From contig OU862927.1 of NCBI GenBank assembly GCA_917880885.1, positions 41,753,571 to 41,817,570 on the forward strand: 64,000 bases of DNA, written 5' to 3'. The position numbers and the translations under genes are program-made. Source of the stretch: Limnephilus marmoratus. Its lineage: Eukaryota; Arthropoda; Insecta; Trichoptera; Limnephilidae. Each line of letters starts with the position of its first letter. The stretch's first letter is position 1. The notes under the pieces were generated by a model. It was not told the DNA's origin. It worked only from the letters and a program-made list of their open reading frames with translations, and made no database searches. Below are positions 21,760 through 32,313 of this stretch, in pieces.

Positions 21760-22500
21760 CAACATATGTTTCTTCTTCAATGCCTAACTCCCGGATTTCT
21801 ATACTAATACAATGAACACAGCACAGGATCTGTTCACCCTCATCGAAGATAAGCAAGCATTTCCTATTTCCAAGCTGTTACTACAGCCGAAAAGATCAAC
21901 GACGCTAGTCCATCTGATTTGAACCTTTCATTGAACTACCGTTAGTACAAAAACATTCTAATCATTAAAGGAGATTTTGCAATCCTTCTGGTGATAGGTG
22001 AATTTGTTAATTACGATTGTCTGTTAGTTACGATTCTAGAATTGTCATATTTTTTATATATAATCATCACTATTGTTCAAAATTTAAGCACATAACTGAA
22101 AATCAATTGTTTCAAGTCGCGTTTTTCATTGATTCGACCCGTAGCCCCGGGTGTATCCAAGTTCTCCTCAAAGTCTAAGATGATTTGAACCTTCCTTTGA
22201 GTTACCGGTAATATGAAAACATTCTAATATAATATCCATATTCTAATCATCAAATGAGATTGCAATCCTTCTATTGATGGGTGAATTTGTTAATGGAATG
22301 CTCCGTTTATACAAGTCAAACGTTATTAAACAATTCTGTAAAAACAGTCAGTATATTACAATTGATAAGGTATCTATTAATTACGATTCAATAATTGTCA
22401 AATTTTTATATATAATTTGAGCACAAAATGCATTGTTTCAAGTCTCGTTTGTCATTGATTCGACCCCTAGTCCCGGGTGCACCCAAGTTCTCCTCGATGG
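21760..22500 (-). pseudogene. LINE family C remnants in two tandem pieces
   Basis: 'gatcaacgacgctagtcc' and 'aacctttcattgaactaccg' near 21893-21945, then 'gattttgcaatccttc', match family C. The block from about 21915 is repeated from about 22172, and 'ttgattcgaccc.tag.cccgggtg' occurs near 22132 and 22456, so the remnant was tandemly duplicated. No usable frame. Confidence 0.5.
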
Positions 22501-23354
22501 CACAACCCATCACCACCCGTGTCGAGTGTCCGGACAACTGGTGCTCGCTGTTCAGCAGTTAAGTAAAGTGAAACAGCCATCGTATAATCCGACCGTTTGT
22601 CAACAAAATGCAATGGATTTTCGTTGGGTTTCGTTGGACGATTGGAATTTAAATCGTCCCTTCGATTTTGCCATAAATTCACGAAATACCAAGACTTTCC
22701 ATTGGATTGGGATTGAAGAAAGCATTCTAGCCAATTGTTTTGAGTTCTTCGAGGCACTGCGAATGCATATAAATGCTTACATCGATACATTTTCTTTCGA
22801 CTCCGCTACATGTTGCACTATCAATGTGAGTTCATCTAGTTTTTTGTAAGTCAAATCATGATTTCATTTGCAAATAAGCAAAACAAAAGTAAGCGATTTT
22901 AGTTTTTATGCATTCTAACCTGTAAAATGCAACTTAATTTTATATTCACAAGTACAGAACAATAGTATCTAATTAATAGCTGTACTGCGAGAAACAAAAA
23001 GGAGAAATGCGAGTAAACGTTGATAAATTCTTCCGTTAAAGGTCAATATTGATGTAACCAAGCGTCCAGTTGCTTAGTTTTAGTTGGTAAAAGCAGCCTT
23101 GAGTCATGTTAGATACTTTTTTTAGTTTGTGTGTTCTTGCTAGATTATTTTTTTTACTGTTAGGCAACAATTGATTGGTTTATTATCACGATTTTTTTTA
23201 ATACCGACCGGTTTTGCTTAACGCAAGAATTATCAGGGTATAAATTAAACGGATCAAAGAATACATTGTGTGAGCTTATATTTATACATACAAAAAGTGA
23301 CAAAACATAAAATAGAGGAACGAAAGAAAGTATGAAATTAATCTTACATAGTAA
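22501..23354. other. Unrecognised; contains a 138-codon ORF
   Basis: The + ORF 22433-22849 starts inside the duplicated C-derived block and has no recognisable domain; a 107-codon minus ORF shadows it. No splice or promoter signal makes either convincing. Confidence 0.35.
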
Positions 23355-24891
23355 TCAATATATATTATAAAAGAAAGTCCAAAAAAACGTGCGGAACGCA
23401 AAAACTCAGAAACGAGTGCCGGTACGATCAAGAGAGTTATATGGTATGGTAGATCTCTATCCCCCCTAGGGAATAAGGGTATTCGTTTTTACCCAAAGGG
23501 CTTGCTTTTGAAGATATAAGGGCTGAAAGTTCTAAGAAGACTCTAGAAACTTCAAGAACAGTCTGGAAGATTCCGGAAACTTCTAGAAAATTCGATAAGA
23601 CTCTGGAAGAAGGTTCAATAAAGCTGTAGAAAGTTCTGAAAGGAGTGGAGGAGTATGTCGGTGTGTCTAGAAGGTTCCGGAAAATTCTAGAAGATTTCAC
23701 AAAGCTGTAGGAAGTTCTAGAAGGTTCGATAAAGACGTACAAAGTTCAGGAAGGAGTGGCGGAGTAAGTCGGTGAGTCTAGAAGGTTGTGAAAAGTTCTA
23801 GAAGGTTCGAAAAAGCTGCAGAAAGTTCTAGAAGACTCACCGACTAAGGCTCTAGAAAGTTCTGAAAGGAGTGGAGGAGTGTGTCGGTGAGTCTAGAAGG
23901 ATCTGATGGTTCACAAATGCTTAGAAAATTGTGGATGGAGAAAGTTCTAGAAACTTTCAGAAATAAATGATAGTGAGTCTAGAAGATTCCGAAAGTTCTA
24001 GAAGGTTCGATAGAGCTATGCAAAGTTCTGAAAGGAAAGGAGGAGTGTGTCGGTGTGTCTAGAAGGTTCCAGAAAATTCTAGAAGGTTCCATAAAGCTGT
24101 GGAAGTTCTAGAAGGTTCTACAGAGCTGTACAAAGTTCAGGAAGTAGTGGCGGAGTACGTCGGTGAGTCTAGAAGGTTCCGGAAAGTTCAAGAAGGTTCG
24201 ATAAAAATGTACAAAGTTCTGAAAGGAATGGTGGAATATGTCGGTGGGTTTAGTAATTTCTGGAAAATTCTAGAAGGTTCGATAAAACTGTAGAAAGTTC
24301 TAGATGGTTCCGTAAAGCTGTAGAAAATTCTGATAGGAGTGGAGGAGTGTGTCGGTGTGTCTAGAAGGTCCCGAAAAATTCTAGAAGGTTCCATAAAGCT
24401 GTGGAAGTTCTAGAAGGTTCTACAGAGCTGTACAAAGTTCAGGAAGTAGTGGCGGAGTATGTCGGTGAGTCTAGAAGGTTCCGGAAAGTTCAAGAAGGTT
24501 CGATAAAAATGTACAAAGTTCTGAAAGGAATGGTGGAATATGTCGGTGGGTTTAGTAATTTCTGGAAAATTCTAGAAGGTTCGATAAAACTGTAGAAAGT
24601 TCTAGATGGTTCCGTAAAGCTGTAGAAAATTCTGATAGGAGTGGAGGAGTGTGTCGGTGTGTCTAGAAGGTCCCGAAAAATTCTAGAAGGTTCCATAAAG
24701 CTGTAGGAAGTCCTAGAAGGTTCGATAGGGCTGTACAAAGTTCTGAAAGGAGTGGCGGAGTATGTCGGTGTGTTCCAGAACTTCCCGTAACATTCTGGAA
24801 AGTTTGGGAATAGGGAATCGGGAACATCAATGTGAAACATTTCAGAAGACTCTCGAATGTTGTCCTGAGCGAAGCCGGGTAACCCAGCTAG
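23355..24891 (+). mobile_element. Non-autonomous Helitron, complete (1,537 bp)
   Basis: 5' end 'tcaatatatattataaaag' begins with TC and is preceded by A (23354). The 3' end 'gggtaacccagctag' ends in CTAG and is followed by T (24892): the A|T insertion habit of Helitrons, with a small GGGT/ACCC hairpin about 7 nt before CTAG. The body is mostly minisatellite. No Rep/helicase ORF. A 13-bp match 'aaattaatcttac' lies just outside both ends. Confidence 0.8.
23520..24830. repeat. Complex minisatellite with a 302-bp higher-order duplication
   Basis: Built from ~60-bp units such as 'agaaggttcgataaagctgt', then 'ggagtggaggagtgtgtcgg'. A higher-order block of 302 bp is repeated: 24099-24293 and 24401-24595 translate identically. 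Many TTCTAGAA-like motifs. ORFs on both strands are by-products. Confidence 0.9.
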
Positions 24892-25106
24892 TAAATAAAT
24901 AAATTAATCTTACTTCAAAAGAGCCGCACAAGACAGGGAAGAGTGGAAGAAACGTATAGATGAAATTGCTGCAAACCGATCCCACGATTGAAACCAGAGA
25001 GAGAGAGTAATAGGGAGAAAGAGAGAGATGTGTACATAATAATGGTTACCATAGTATATCTACATCTACAGGGACAATTTTTTTAGTCTTTATAATTCTT
25101 GGATAC

Positions 25107-25328
25107 GTTTTTTAGATTTTTACGGCCAAAAGTATTTTCGTTATTTATTTTTGGGGTGTTATGCCGTGTTGCGTTACTTCCTTGTTTTGCCAACGTTTTG
25201 GACAGCGTTTCAGTGTCCATCATCAGGGCAGATCCGGCAGATGATGGACACTGCAACGCTGTCCGAAACGTTGGCTAAAGATGGAGGTAGCGCAACGCGG
25301 CATAACACTCCAAAAAATAACGAAAATT
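25107..25328. mobile_element. Family D foldback
   Basis: End sequence 'tagatttttacggccaaaag', then arms 25133 onward ('ttttggggtgttatgccg') and right arm to about 25328. Centre 'cagatccggcagat'. Confidence 0.85.
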
Positions 25329-25390
25329 TATGAATCTTTTTTGAAAATGGGAAAAAATTTTAAAGTGATGGTAGCCTTTATGAAGCCTTT

Positions 25391-26540
25391 TCATTGTTTA
25401 TTTTTGGGATGTTATGCCGTGTTGCGCTTAGCTTCTTGCCTTAGCTTCCTTATTTAGCCAACGTTTCGGACAGCATTACAGTGTCCATCATCAGGACAGT
25501 TGGCTAAAGAAGGAGGTAGGCGCAACACGGCATAACACCCCAAAAATAAATAACGATAATAGAGGAGATGTACCGAATATGGAATAGCTTAGGTAAAAAA
25601 AATTAATTAATTATAATTGAATCGTTTATTAAGTATTATAAATTGAAATCTTTGAAAATATAGTTACGGAACTTAAAATGTCAACGAAATGTGAAAAGAA
25701 ACACACAAACATCTTCATTTTCAACGAAAAGTAAAACAATAGAAAAAACCGATGTCAAAAAAAGTGCTCCTATTATGGAATACACTGATTTTTTTAAATT
25801 TTCCATGCAATAATCACAAAAAAACAATATTCTCGGTTCCCGAACACTCAAAATGGCATCAATGGCAGCAGGCTAAACATTGGATCTACTCTTCGCCTCT
25901 GATATCCCACGGTCTTCGATTTTACAGCTTCCATGACTTTTATTTTTTTTTTATTCCACGTCTTCCGCTGTTTCTTCTACGACATTGTTTCACACTGTTT
26001 CGACTACGACAGGCTAAAATACAACCTGGAATAGCAAAAAGAAGTTTAGTTCTACCAGAATTCCATTTTGGAAACACTCTTCCTAATATGAGATAGTATT
26101 CCACATTAGGGTCATCAAGAAATCCCATATTAGGAACATGATCAATACAAACAAATATATTCGTAGAATAAAATCTACACGAATTTAACTTCAAATTATT
26201 ATGAAACCACAAAATTTAAATAATATTATTGTCTATCAGTGAAAGATTAACAATTTTGTGGAGAAAAAATTTTGAGAAAAAATTAAGTGAAACTTACGTA
26301 AATATATAATCGGTGAGTCACAAAAACTTAATAACTCTCTCAGGTGAGTGTGGTGTGGTCGGCGTCAGGACGAGTGCTGACATTCTCAAGTTCGGTCGGT
26401 GGGTAATCGGGAAGGCTGGGTTACAGAAGCTGTTCTTACTTAAATTTTGAGAAACACCATCATCTCATATTAGGAACGTATGCCATATTCGGTACATCTC
26501 CTCTACTTTTGGCCGTGAAAATCTGAAATCATATCTTTAT
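25391..26540. mobile_element. Family D foldback split by a 942-bp insertion
   Basis: Palindromic part 25391-25561; the family end 'cttttggccgtgaaaatctg' resumes at 26506 after the insertion. The intact junction, seen at 25125-25145 on the other strand, is ...aaaataCttttgg..., so the empty site is known. Confidence 0.8.
25562..26503. mobile_element. TA-flanked DNA transposon, non-autonomous
   Basis: Terminal inverted repeats of about 21 bp: 'gaggagatgtaccgaata' at the left and its complement 'tattcggtacatctcctc' at the right, flanked by TA at 25560-25561 and 26504-26505, one of which belongs to the family D target. Sub-terminal words like 'catattaggaac' recur near the right end. ORFs of 90-114 codons inside lack a recognisable transposase. 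The TA duplication suggests a Tc1/mariner-type mechanism. Confidence 0.8.
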
Positions 26541-26977
26541 TAAGCCTGTTTTCCCGAAGCATTTTCCTTGCGATATTTTTGTATCATTAATCATTAGTTT
26601 TTATTTTATTCTTTCATTCTAAGAAAGTTCCGTGGAAGTCCACTCCCAATTCTCTGCCCTTTCCTCCTCATGAGCAGTTTTACGAAGGCGGCAATAAATA
26701 TGGACTGGCATGATGAATTTATATAATTTTACACCCGGCCGCAGCCATTCCGGACATCGGGTGGTCGCCATTCGTTGGGTCGCTGTGACGTCACAGCGCA
26801 TCTGCCGGATCGGGTCTTGACAAGACTCGTTAATCCGTACATCTTGTTATTTATTATTAATGTATGTATTCTTTACATAAAAAAACAGTTTTTATGTGTT
26901 ACACTGTGTATTGGAAAAATAATAAAAAGCTTTTCCTCACTATAAACAGACAAGGCTCTTGGGATTTGTTATGGAAT
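26541..26977. other. Nothing recognised
   Basis: Contains a palindromic 'ctgtgacgtcacag' at about 26785. No gene recognised. Confidence 0.4.
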
Positions 26978-27318
26978 TGGCCCTCCTCGGTCGAGGAATA
27001 AGGAATCCGAAGGTCGCGGGATCGAATCCCTGCGTGGGCAAATAAATTTTAATTGATTAATTTGTGTTATTTTAATTCATTCGAAATAATATCTATATAG
27101 CATGTTTGCGGCACGTTCCAGAGTGAAATATACTCTCAGTATCTCCCTGGTGTAAGATCACCATTCGGAATTAAAACTTTGCTTGAAACGGCTTCAGCCA
27201 TATTTGGTAACCAAATCTGAATAGCTAGGTACCCCACCTTCCTCTTTTTCATCTCCTTCCCCTCTCTATTAAGTCGGGATGCCATAGTCTCACTGGCTCC
27301 AGGCGGCCAAGCCGCCGC
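26978..27318 (+). repeat. SINE family A copy
   Basis: Box B 'gcgggatcgaatccc', followed by 'aaataaattttaattgatta', 'ggcacgttccagagtg', and the 3' block 'atgccatagtctcactggct'. Confidence 0.75.
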
Positions 27319-27700
27319 CACTCGAATTTCTACCGATTTCTTGCATATCTCCCTTAAACATTTGAAGTTTTTAAGTTCTAAAAAATATATATTATTTTTT
27401 AAGAAAATTTCTTTACATTCTACACGCCGAAACGCAAATTATATGAAATTCCCTCGATAGAAAAAAATCGAAAAGTTTGCTCTGTTTCTGTTATTTTACA
27501 AGTTACGTATACGTATATGAAAATATTCAGTGTTTCTGCTGTTAAAGCTGTTTTAGACAGTCCCCAAAAGATTTTGCTCTATTTTAAACGAGTCGTGTTT
27601 TATTAAACATTTTCACAATTTAAATATCAGCGCGCTCCTCTTAACATTCGTAATTACATTTATCTCTCCATGTTCTTTTTGAGCGCGGTTGCCGCGCCTT
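27319..27700 (-). repeat. Family R repeat, inverted copy of 62035-62470
   Basis: Shares, in inverted order, 'tctatcgagggaatttta', 'gtgttttattaaacattttc' and 'acattcgtaatta...ctctccat' with 62035-62470. About 380 bp, diverged, no frame. Confidence 0.65.
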
Positions 27701-28465
27701 AAGAGCAGTTGTAACTCTTGCAGTATTCGCATGAAAAATCTTATATTTTATTTGGTTTTGATTTTATCCGAGGCGCAAACAAATATAATTATTCGAAAGT
27801 GACATCTGGCGAATTTTATAAAAGCTTGGGATGTCACGTGCGCATTGTATCGTAAATTAATGCTAGTGAACGATGCCCGCAACAAAATACAAAAATTTTG
27901 GATCTGAAAATAGAGAAGTTCGTACCTCTCACCATTGTAGATATAATCTGTCCTTAGGTGCATTTTGGATTCCGCACCTATGAAAGGATAAGATTTTCCT
28001 ATCGAAAACGAAACAGCTTTTATGCGTAATAATCACAAAAAATAGTTGGATACTTTCAACTTACGATTTTTAGTAAAAATTGTTAGGCTTTTGTATTTTA
28101 AGTTTTAATCACTCCATTTTAATGAGAAAACTTTACTTTTAAACTATAAATAAAAGGGTTTTAAATGGTTTTTATTTAACCTTTGTCTGCTCTTCTATAC
28201 CGCACATCTGCGTTCGGAATTCCCCAGCATCTTTCAGCGTTAGTGTTAACTACAACGCTTTCTCTTCTTGCCGCAGTCGCCGCAAATTACCAGTACGAAA
28301 TTACTTGCTTTAAAAGATTCTGTTTCTATCATTTAATTACATTTCCCACCGTCTACTGTCTCTTTTCACGTCTATACTGCTGCCGTATTGACTTTCGATT
28401 TTATGATTGAAAATAAGCCATTCTGTGAGTAAAGCAAGCCAAATCAAATCAATGTTTTAAATGAA
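27701..28465. other. Nothing recognised
   Basis: The 75-codon ORF 28183-28410 has no recognised domain. Confidence 0.4.
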
Positions 28466-28775
28466 TCATTTTTAAAAGTTGGGGTTAAGATCAGTGGTTT
28501 ACATGTTAAAAAAAAACATTTTTTTTAGGAAAACCTGACCTGACCTATCCTAACCAAATCTATAACTTAACCTAATTTTACCTAGCGTAACCCAACACCT
28601 CGTAGATATTCGGAAACATTTTTAAAAGTTTGGATTAAATGTGGTGGTTTAGATTTTATAAAACGGTTTTTTGAAGTAGAACCAGACCTGATCTTACATA
28701 ATTAAATCTAAGTTAATCTCATCTAACCTAGCTTAACCCAACTCCTCGTAACTGTATCCAAATTTCTATAGAATT
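28466..28775. repeat. Two diverged ~150-bp tandem units
   Basis: 'atttttaaaagttgggg...' at 28466 and 'atttttaaaagtttggat...' at 28617 each lead to a CCTAACC-rich block ending 'taacccaac.cctcgta'. Confidence 0.7.
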
Positions 28776-28884
28776 TGAATAGGTAACTACCTACCGGATA
28801 ATCAAAAATATATGTTGAACGAAATCAATTTAAACGTGTAATGAGCCTTCAAAAGTGCGAGAAGGGAAAGTTGTGGGGTTCATT

Positions 28885-28997
28885 AAGATTAGATTAGGTT
28901 AGATTAGATTAGGTTAGGTTAGGTTAGGTTAGATTAGGTAAGATTAGGTTAGGTTAGGTTAGATTAGGTTAGTTAAGGTTAGTTAGGTTTGTTAAAC
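28885..28997. repeat. Degenerate TTAGG array
   Basis: About twenty TTAGG/TTAGA units ('ggttaggttaggttaggtta'). TTAGG is the arthropod telomere unit; this short, imperfect, internal tract is interstitial. The complementary CCTAA-rich words in 28534-28740 make a loose inverted arrangement. Confidence 0.75.
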
Positions 28998-29389
28998 AGT
29001 TTTGGGCAACGTTCGGATTTTCTTAGTGGTCAATCACCTGGGCGATACTGTGAGTTTCTCCCTCATTTGTTTATGAAAATAAAATAAAATATTAACCAAC
29101 ATAATTATTATTCTAAGGATTACTCTGTTACGCATTAATTACATAAGAGGAATTATTGCCAAATTATGTCCGATTGATAAGGAAATACACTTTTTTATTA
29201 AAGTTCTCTCATCCAACCCCATAATAGGTTTATTAAGAGCTTTCTGCTTCGTCAAAGGTTAATCCGGTATTTGTAATTAAGTTTTCTAATCTTTTTCTTT
29301 ATTCTTATCTCGACTTAATTAATATTTGTCTGACTACCGAATTTCATTTTCAATAACTCGTTATATGATTACATAACTTCTGTATAATC
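28998..29389. other. Nothing recognised
   Basis: AT-rich flank of the LINE at 29390. Confidence 0.4.
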
Positions 29390-29502
29390 TTTTTTTTTTT
29401 TTTTTTTTTTTATTGTATATTTTATTTAGATATAAAATTTGACATCTTATATCTAATGTTATCTTTTCTATGACTACTACAATATTATTTACTACCTACT
29501 GA

Positions 29503-31245
29503 CTAAAATTTGGACTTTACAACATTAAGACATAATCCACGAAAAACTGCAAGACTTTTAGCCTCCTTAACATTTACAGGGAGTTCATTGAACATTTTAA
29601 AACCTTTATAATAAATATTATTTTGTGTTCCCGATAAATTTGTTTTCGGAAGCCTAAAATCGTTGCAGTTTCTCGTAGGATAACAATGAACTGTACTGTT
29701 GATTCTTACATTATTCAACATATAATCAGGTAACATTTTATTTTTTAACTTATAAATAAAAACTAGGGTATTGAAAACTAATCTTTGCCACACACTTAAT
29801 ATATTGAGTTGGCGTTGCATGGTTTTTATCCTTGTATATCTGCTACAGCACAATATAGATCTCAAGCCTCTGTTCTGAATTATTTCCATTCTTTTAATTT
29901 GTGTTTTATTGCTCAGAAAGATTACACTTGAGCAATAATTCAGATGGGATGCTACAGTTGTGTTATAGACCAATTTTCTAGTTTTAATGTCTAATTTTCC
30001 CTTTATCCTACTTAAGAAATTAATCTTTTTGGCAATTTTTTTAGTTAGCATTTCGAAGTTAGAGTTAAGTTTTAACTTATTATCGATAATGATTCCCAAA
30101 TATTTAATTTCTTCTACCTCTTCAATATTTTGATTGTCTATATTTAGGGTGATAAGTTCATTTTGTTTTTTCCCTAATACCATGAATTTACTTTTATTTA
30201 CATTTAATTTGAGTTTATTTATGCATAACCATTTAGATATTTCATGAAGTTCACTTTGTATTTTTGACAATGCATCTTCAATATTATTTGCTATGATATA
30301 TAAAAGTGTGTCATCAGCAAACAGTTTAATGGAACAGTACTTTAGACACTTCACTATATCATTAATATATATAATAAAAAGTAGTGGTCCCAAGACCGAT
30401 CCTTGCGGAACTCCAAGGTTAACTTTTTGCTCTTCAGAGATAGCATCTCCAAATTTGGTTCTTTGTTTTCTGTTTTTTAGGTAATCAGTAAACCACTGCA
30501 ATTCTTTACCATGAATTCCCATGTCCTTCAATTTCATTATAAGTCTTTCTCTGTCTATCGTTTCGAAAGCACGTCTAAAGTCTAAGAATACTGCTATGAT
30601 GATTTTCTTCTGATCCATACTTGTTTTCCATTCATTTATGACATAATTAATTGCTGTTTCACAGGAATATTTATTTCTAAATCCAGATTGTTGTTTTGCA
30701 AGAAAGTTATTTTTTTCAATAAAATTGTTTATCTGTTCTTTAACTATCGATTCTAGTAATTGTTCATATTTGGGTAATCCATTTATTGGTCTGAAGTCTT
30801 CGAAATTTTTAGCATTTATGATTTTGGGTACTGGTGTTATTATGGAAGTTTTCCATGACTGTGGAAAAATTCCCTCTAACAGAGATTCATTTATTAGTGC
30901 AACTAATCTGTCTCCTATAGCTGGCAGTGCATCTTTGATTATGCCTATCGTAATTCCATCCGTGGACGATTTTAGTTTCATTGCATTAAGAATTTTCATT
31001 AAATACTCCATGTTTATTTTATTAAACCTGAAAATATTATTATTCTCTCTTCTTTCCATTGATTGAGAAAATGTGTCTGTGACTAATGGAATGCTCTTAT
31101 TTATGTTTTCGACACTGAGTATAAAATTTGTATTAAATTTTTGGGCTATTTTAGGTTTATCATCTTCAACTCCATCGGGGAACAGAACTTCCTTAGTGTC
31201 TCCCTTCTGTTTACCGCTTATAATTTCTTTGAGTGTAGTCCACAT
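29503..31245 (-). CDS. Reverse transcriptase part of LINE ORF2
   Basis: 580 codons from the first Met after the break. RT landmarks: LDFRRAFETID (about 221-231, motif A aspartate at 222), GVPQGSVLGP (278-287), and FADD catalytic motif (309-312), with QQSGFR about 185-190 and a 'IKYLGIIID' thumb near 385-395. It copies the element's RNA into DNA at the target site. The C-terminus lacks the IAP or RNase H domain that I-type elements carry. The true ORF continues upstream into the endonuclease (31256-32242): a one-base difference in a CAAAG run at ~31250 puts the two in different frames, so this copy could not make full ORF2 as it stands. Otherwise open, suggesting a young copy. Confidence 0.85.
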   Translation of the reverse strand: MWTTLKEIISGKQKGDTKEVLFPDGVEDDKPKIAQKFNTNFILSVENINKSIPLVTDTFSQSMERRENNNIFRFNKINMEYLMKILNAMKLKSSTDGITIGIIKDALPAIGDRLVALINESLLEGIFPQSWKTSIITPVPKIINAKNFEDFRPINGLPKYEQLLESIVKEQINNFIEKNNFLAKQQSGFRNKYSCETAINYVINEWKTSMDQKKIIIAVFLDFRRAFETIDRERLIMKLKDMGIHGKELQWFTDYLKNRKQRTKFGDAISEEQKVNLGVPQGSVLGPLLFIIYINDIVKCLKYCSIKLFADDTLLYIIANNIEDALSKIQSELHEISKWLCINKLKLNVNKSKFMVLGKKQNELITLNIDNQNIEEVEEIKYLGIIIDNKLKLNSNFEMLTKKIAKKINFLSRIKGKLDIKTRKLVYNTTVASHLNYCSSVIFLSNKTQIKRMEIIQNRGLRSILCCSRYTRIKTMQRQLNILSVWQRLVFNTLVFIYKLKNKMLPDYMLNNVRINSTVHCYPTRNCNDFRLPKTNLSGTQNNIYYKGFKMFNELPVNVKEAKSLAVFRGLCLNVVKSKF

Positions 31246-31255
31246 TTTCCTTGAA

Positions 31256-32242
31256 TCACTTTGAGAGGTTATTATTTTTTTGTCTAATATACGAATTTTT
31301 GGTTTGTTTTATTTCTGTGCTATACATGTTTCTAAGTTTCTTATAGGTTTCCCATCTTTCTTCCGTAAATTGCATTTTACAGGCTTTATAAGCTGTATCC
31401 CTTTGTTTTTGTAGAAGATGTAAAGATTTCGTATACCAATTATTTGTATCTTTTAATATAATATTAGTTATAGGCATTAGCTCGTTTACTACTGTTTTCA
31501 GATGTCCTACTAGTTCATCAGCTTTTTCCTCCAAATTTCCTTGGTTATCGCAAACCCACTTTTTGTTTTTTAATGCCGTACACAACTTATCCTTATCATA
31601 GTTCTTTTTATTCCTATACGTTATCTTTCGTATTTCCTGTGGCTTCGGACTACTATATTTAATTTTTGTAACAATTGTTTCGTGATCAGATATTTTGAGT
31701 TCTTCTACAGCATTAACTTCCGCATAAAAGTCATTCGAAATTACTAAATCAATCATGGTTTTAGAGGTTTTTCCTATTCTTGTATAATTGTTGACAAGTT
31801 GCTTCCAGCCTAGGCAATTTATGATGCTTTGTAGTCTTGTGCTTTTTGCATTGGGTTTCATCATATCGATATTAAGATCTCCGCAGATTATTATTAAATC
31901 TCTTGTATTTATTTGTTTACGACACCATTCATCAAAAAAATCTAAGAATTTTGTATCATTTTGATTTGGGGAATGATAAATAGCTACGTAGGTTCCCCTC
32001 TTAAAATCCTTTTGAATTTCAATAGCAAGCATCCAGGTATTATTTTTATCTAGAACCATATTTGTTGTAACTTTGTAAGAGATATTATTTTGAATTAATA
32101 TTATAACTCCCCCCGTATGCCTGCTAAATGAGTCGCATCTGATTGTCGAATAGCCCTGAAATGTTATTTCGTGTAGTTTGATTTCTTCGGTAACACAAGT
32201 TTCACTCATCATTACCATGTGCGGTTTGTATTCTCTTAGCAT
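31256..32242 (-). CDS. APE-type endonuclease part of LINE ORF2
   Basis: 328 codons from the first Met, but the frame is open from ~32326. Catalytic landmarks: SET (13-15, glutamate 14), GDLN (121-124), T..S..MIDLV (about 156-167) and SDH (185-187), all as in apurinic-like endonucleases of CR1/Jockey elements. It nicks the chromosomal target to prime reverse transcription. Residues 190-328 are the linker to RT. The N-terminal strand of the fold (NFITIYSLNISSLLAHIEEV) lies upstream of the annotated Met, so the real start is earlier, perhaps reached by frameshifting from ORF1. Terminates prematurely at 31256 by the frameshift described for the RT part. Confidence 0.85.
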   Translation of the reverse strand: MLREYKPHMVMMSETCVTEEIKLHEITFQGYSTIRCDSFSRHTGGVIILIQNNISYKVTTNMVLDKNNTWMLAIEIQKDFKRGTYVAIYHSPNQNDTKFLDFFDEWCRKQINTRDLIIICGDLNIDMMKPNAKSTRLQSIINCLGWKQLVNNYTRIGKTSKTMIDLVISNDFYAEVNAVEELKISDHETIVTKIKYSSPKPQEIRKITYRNKKNYDKDKLCTALKNKKWVCDNQGNLEEKADELVGHLKTVVNELMPITNIILKDTNNWYTKSLHLLQKQRDTAYKACKMQFTEERWETYKKLRNMYSTEIKQTKNSYIRQKNNNLSK

Positions 32243-32313
32243 GTCTTCAACTTCTTCGATATGTGCTAGTAAACTAGAGATGTTTAAGGAGTATATTGTT
32301 ATGAAGTTTCGGT

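Noticed and set aside
23437..24840. Repetitive ORFs (FYSFIEPSRTF type) on both strands
   Set aside because: By-products of the minisatellite inside the Helitron; identical ORFs at 24099 and 24401 reflect the 302-bp duplication.
25562..26503. Transposase gene within the TA-flanked element
   Set aside because: ORFs at 25752-26096 and 25940-26212 overlap on opposite strands and show no DDE or other catalytic pattern.
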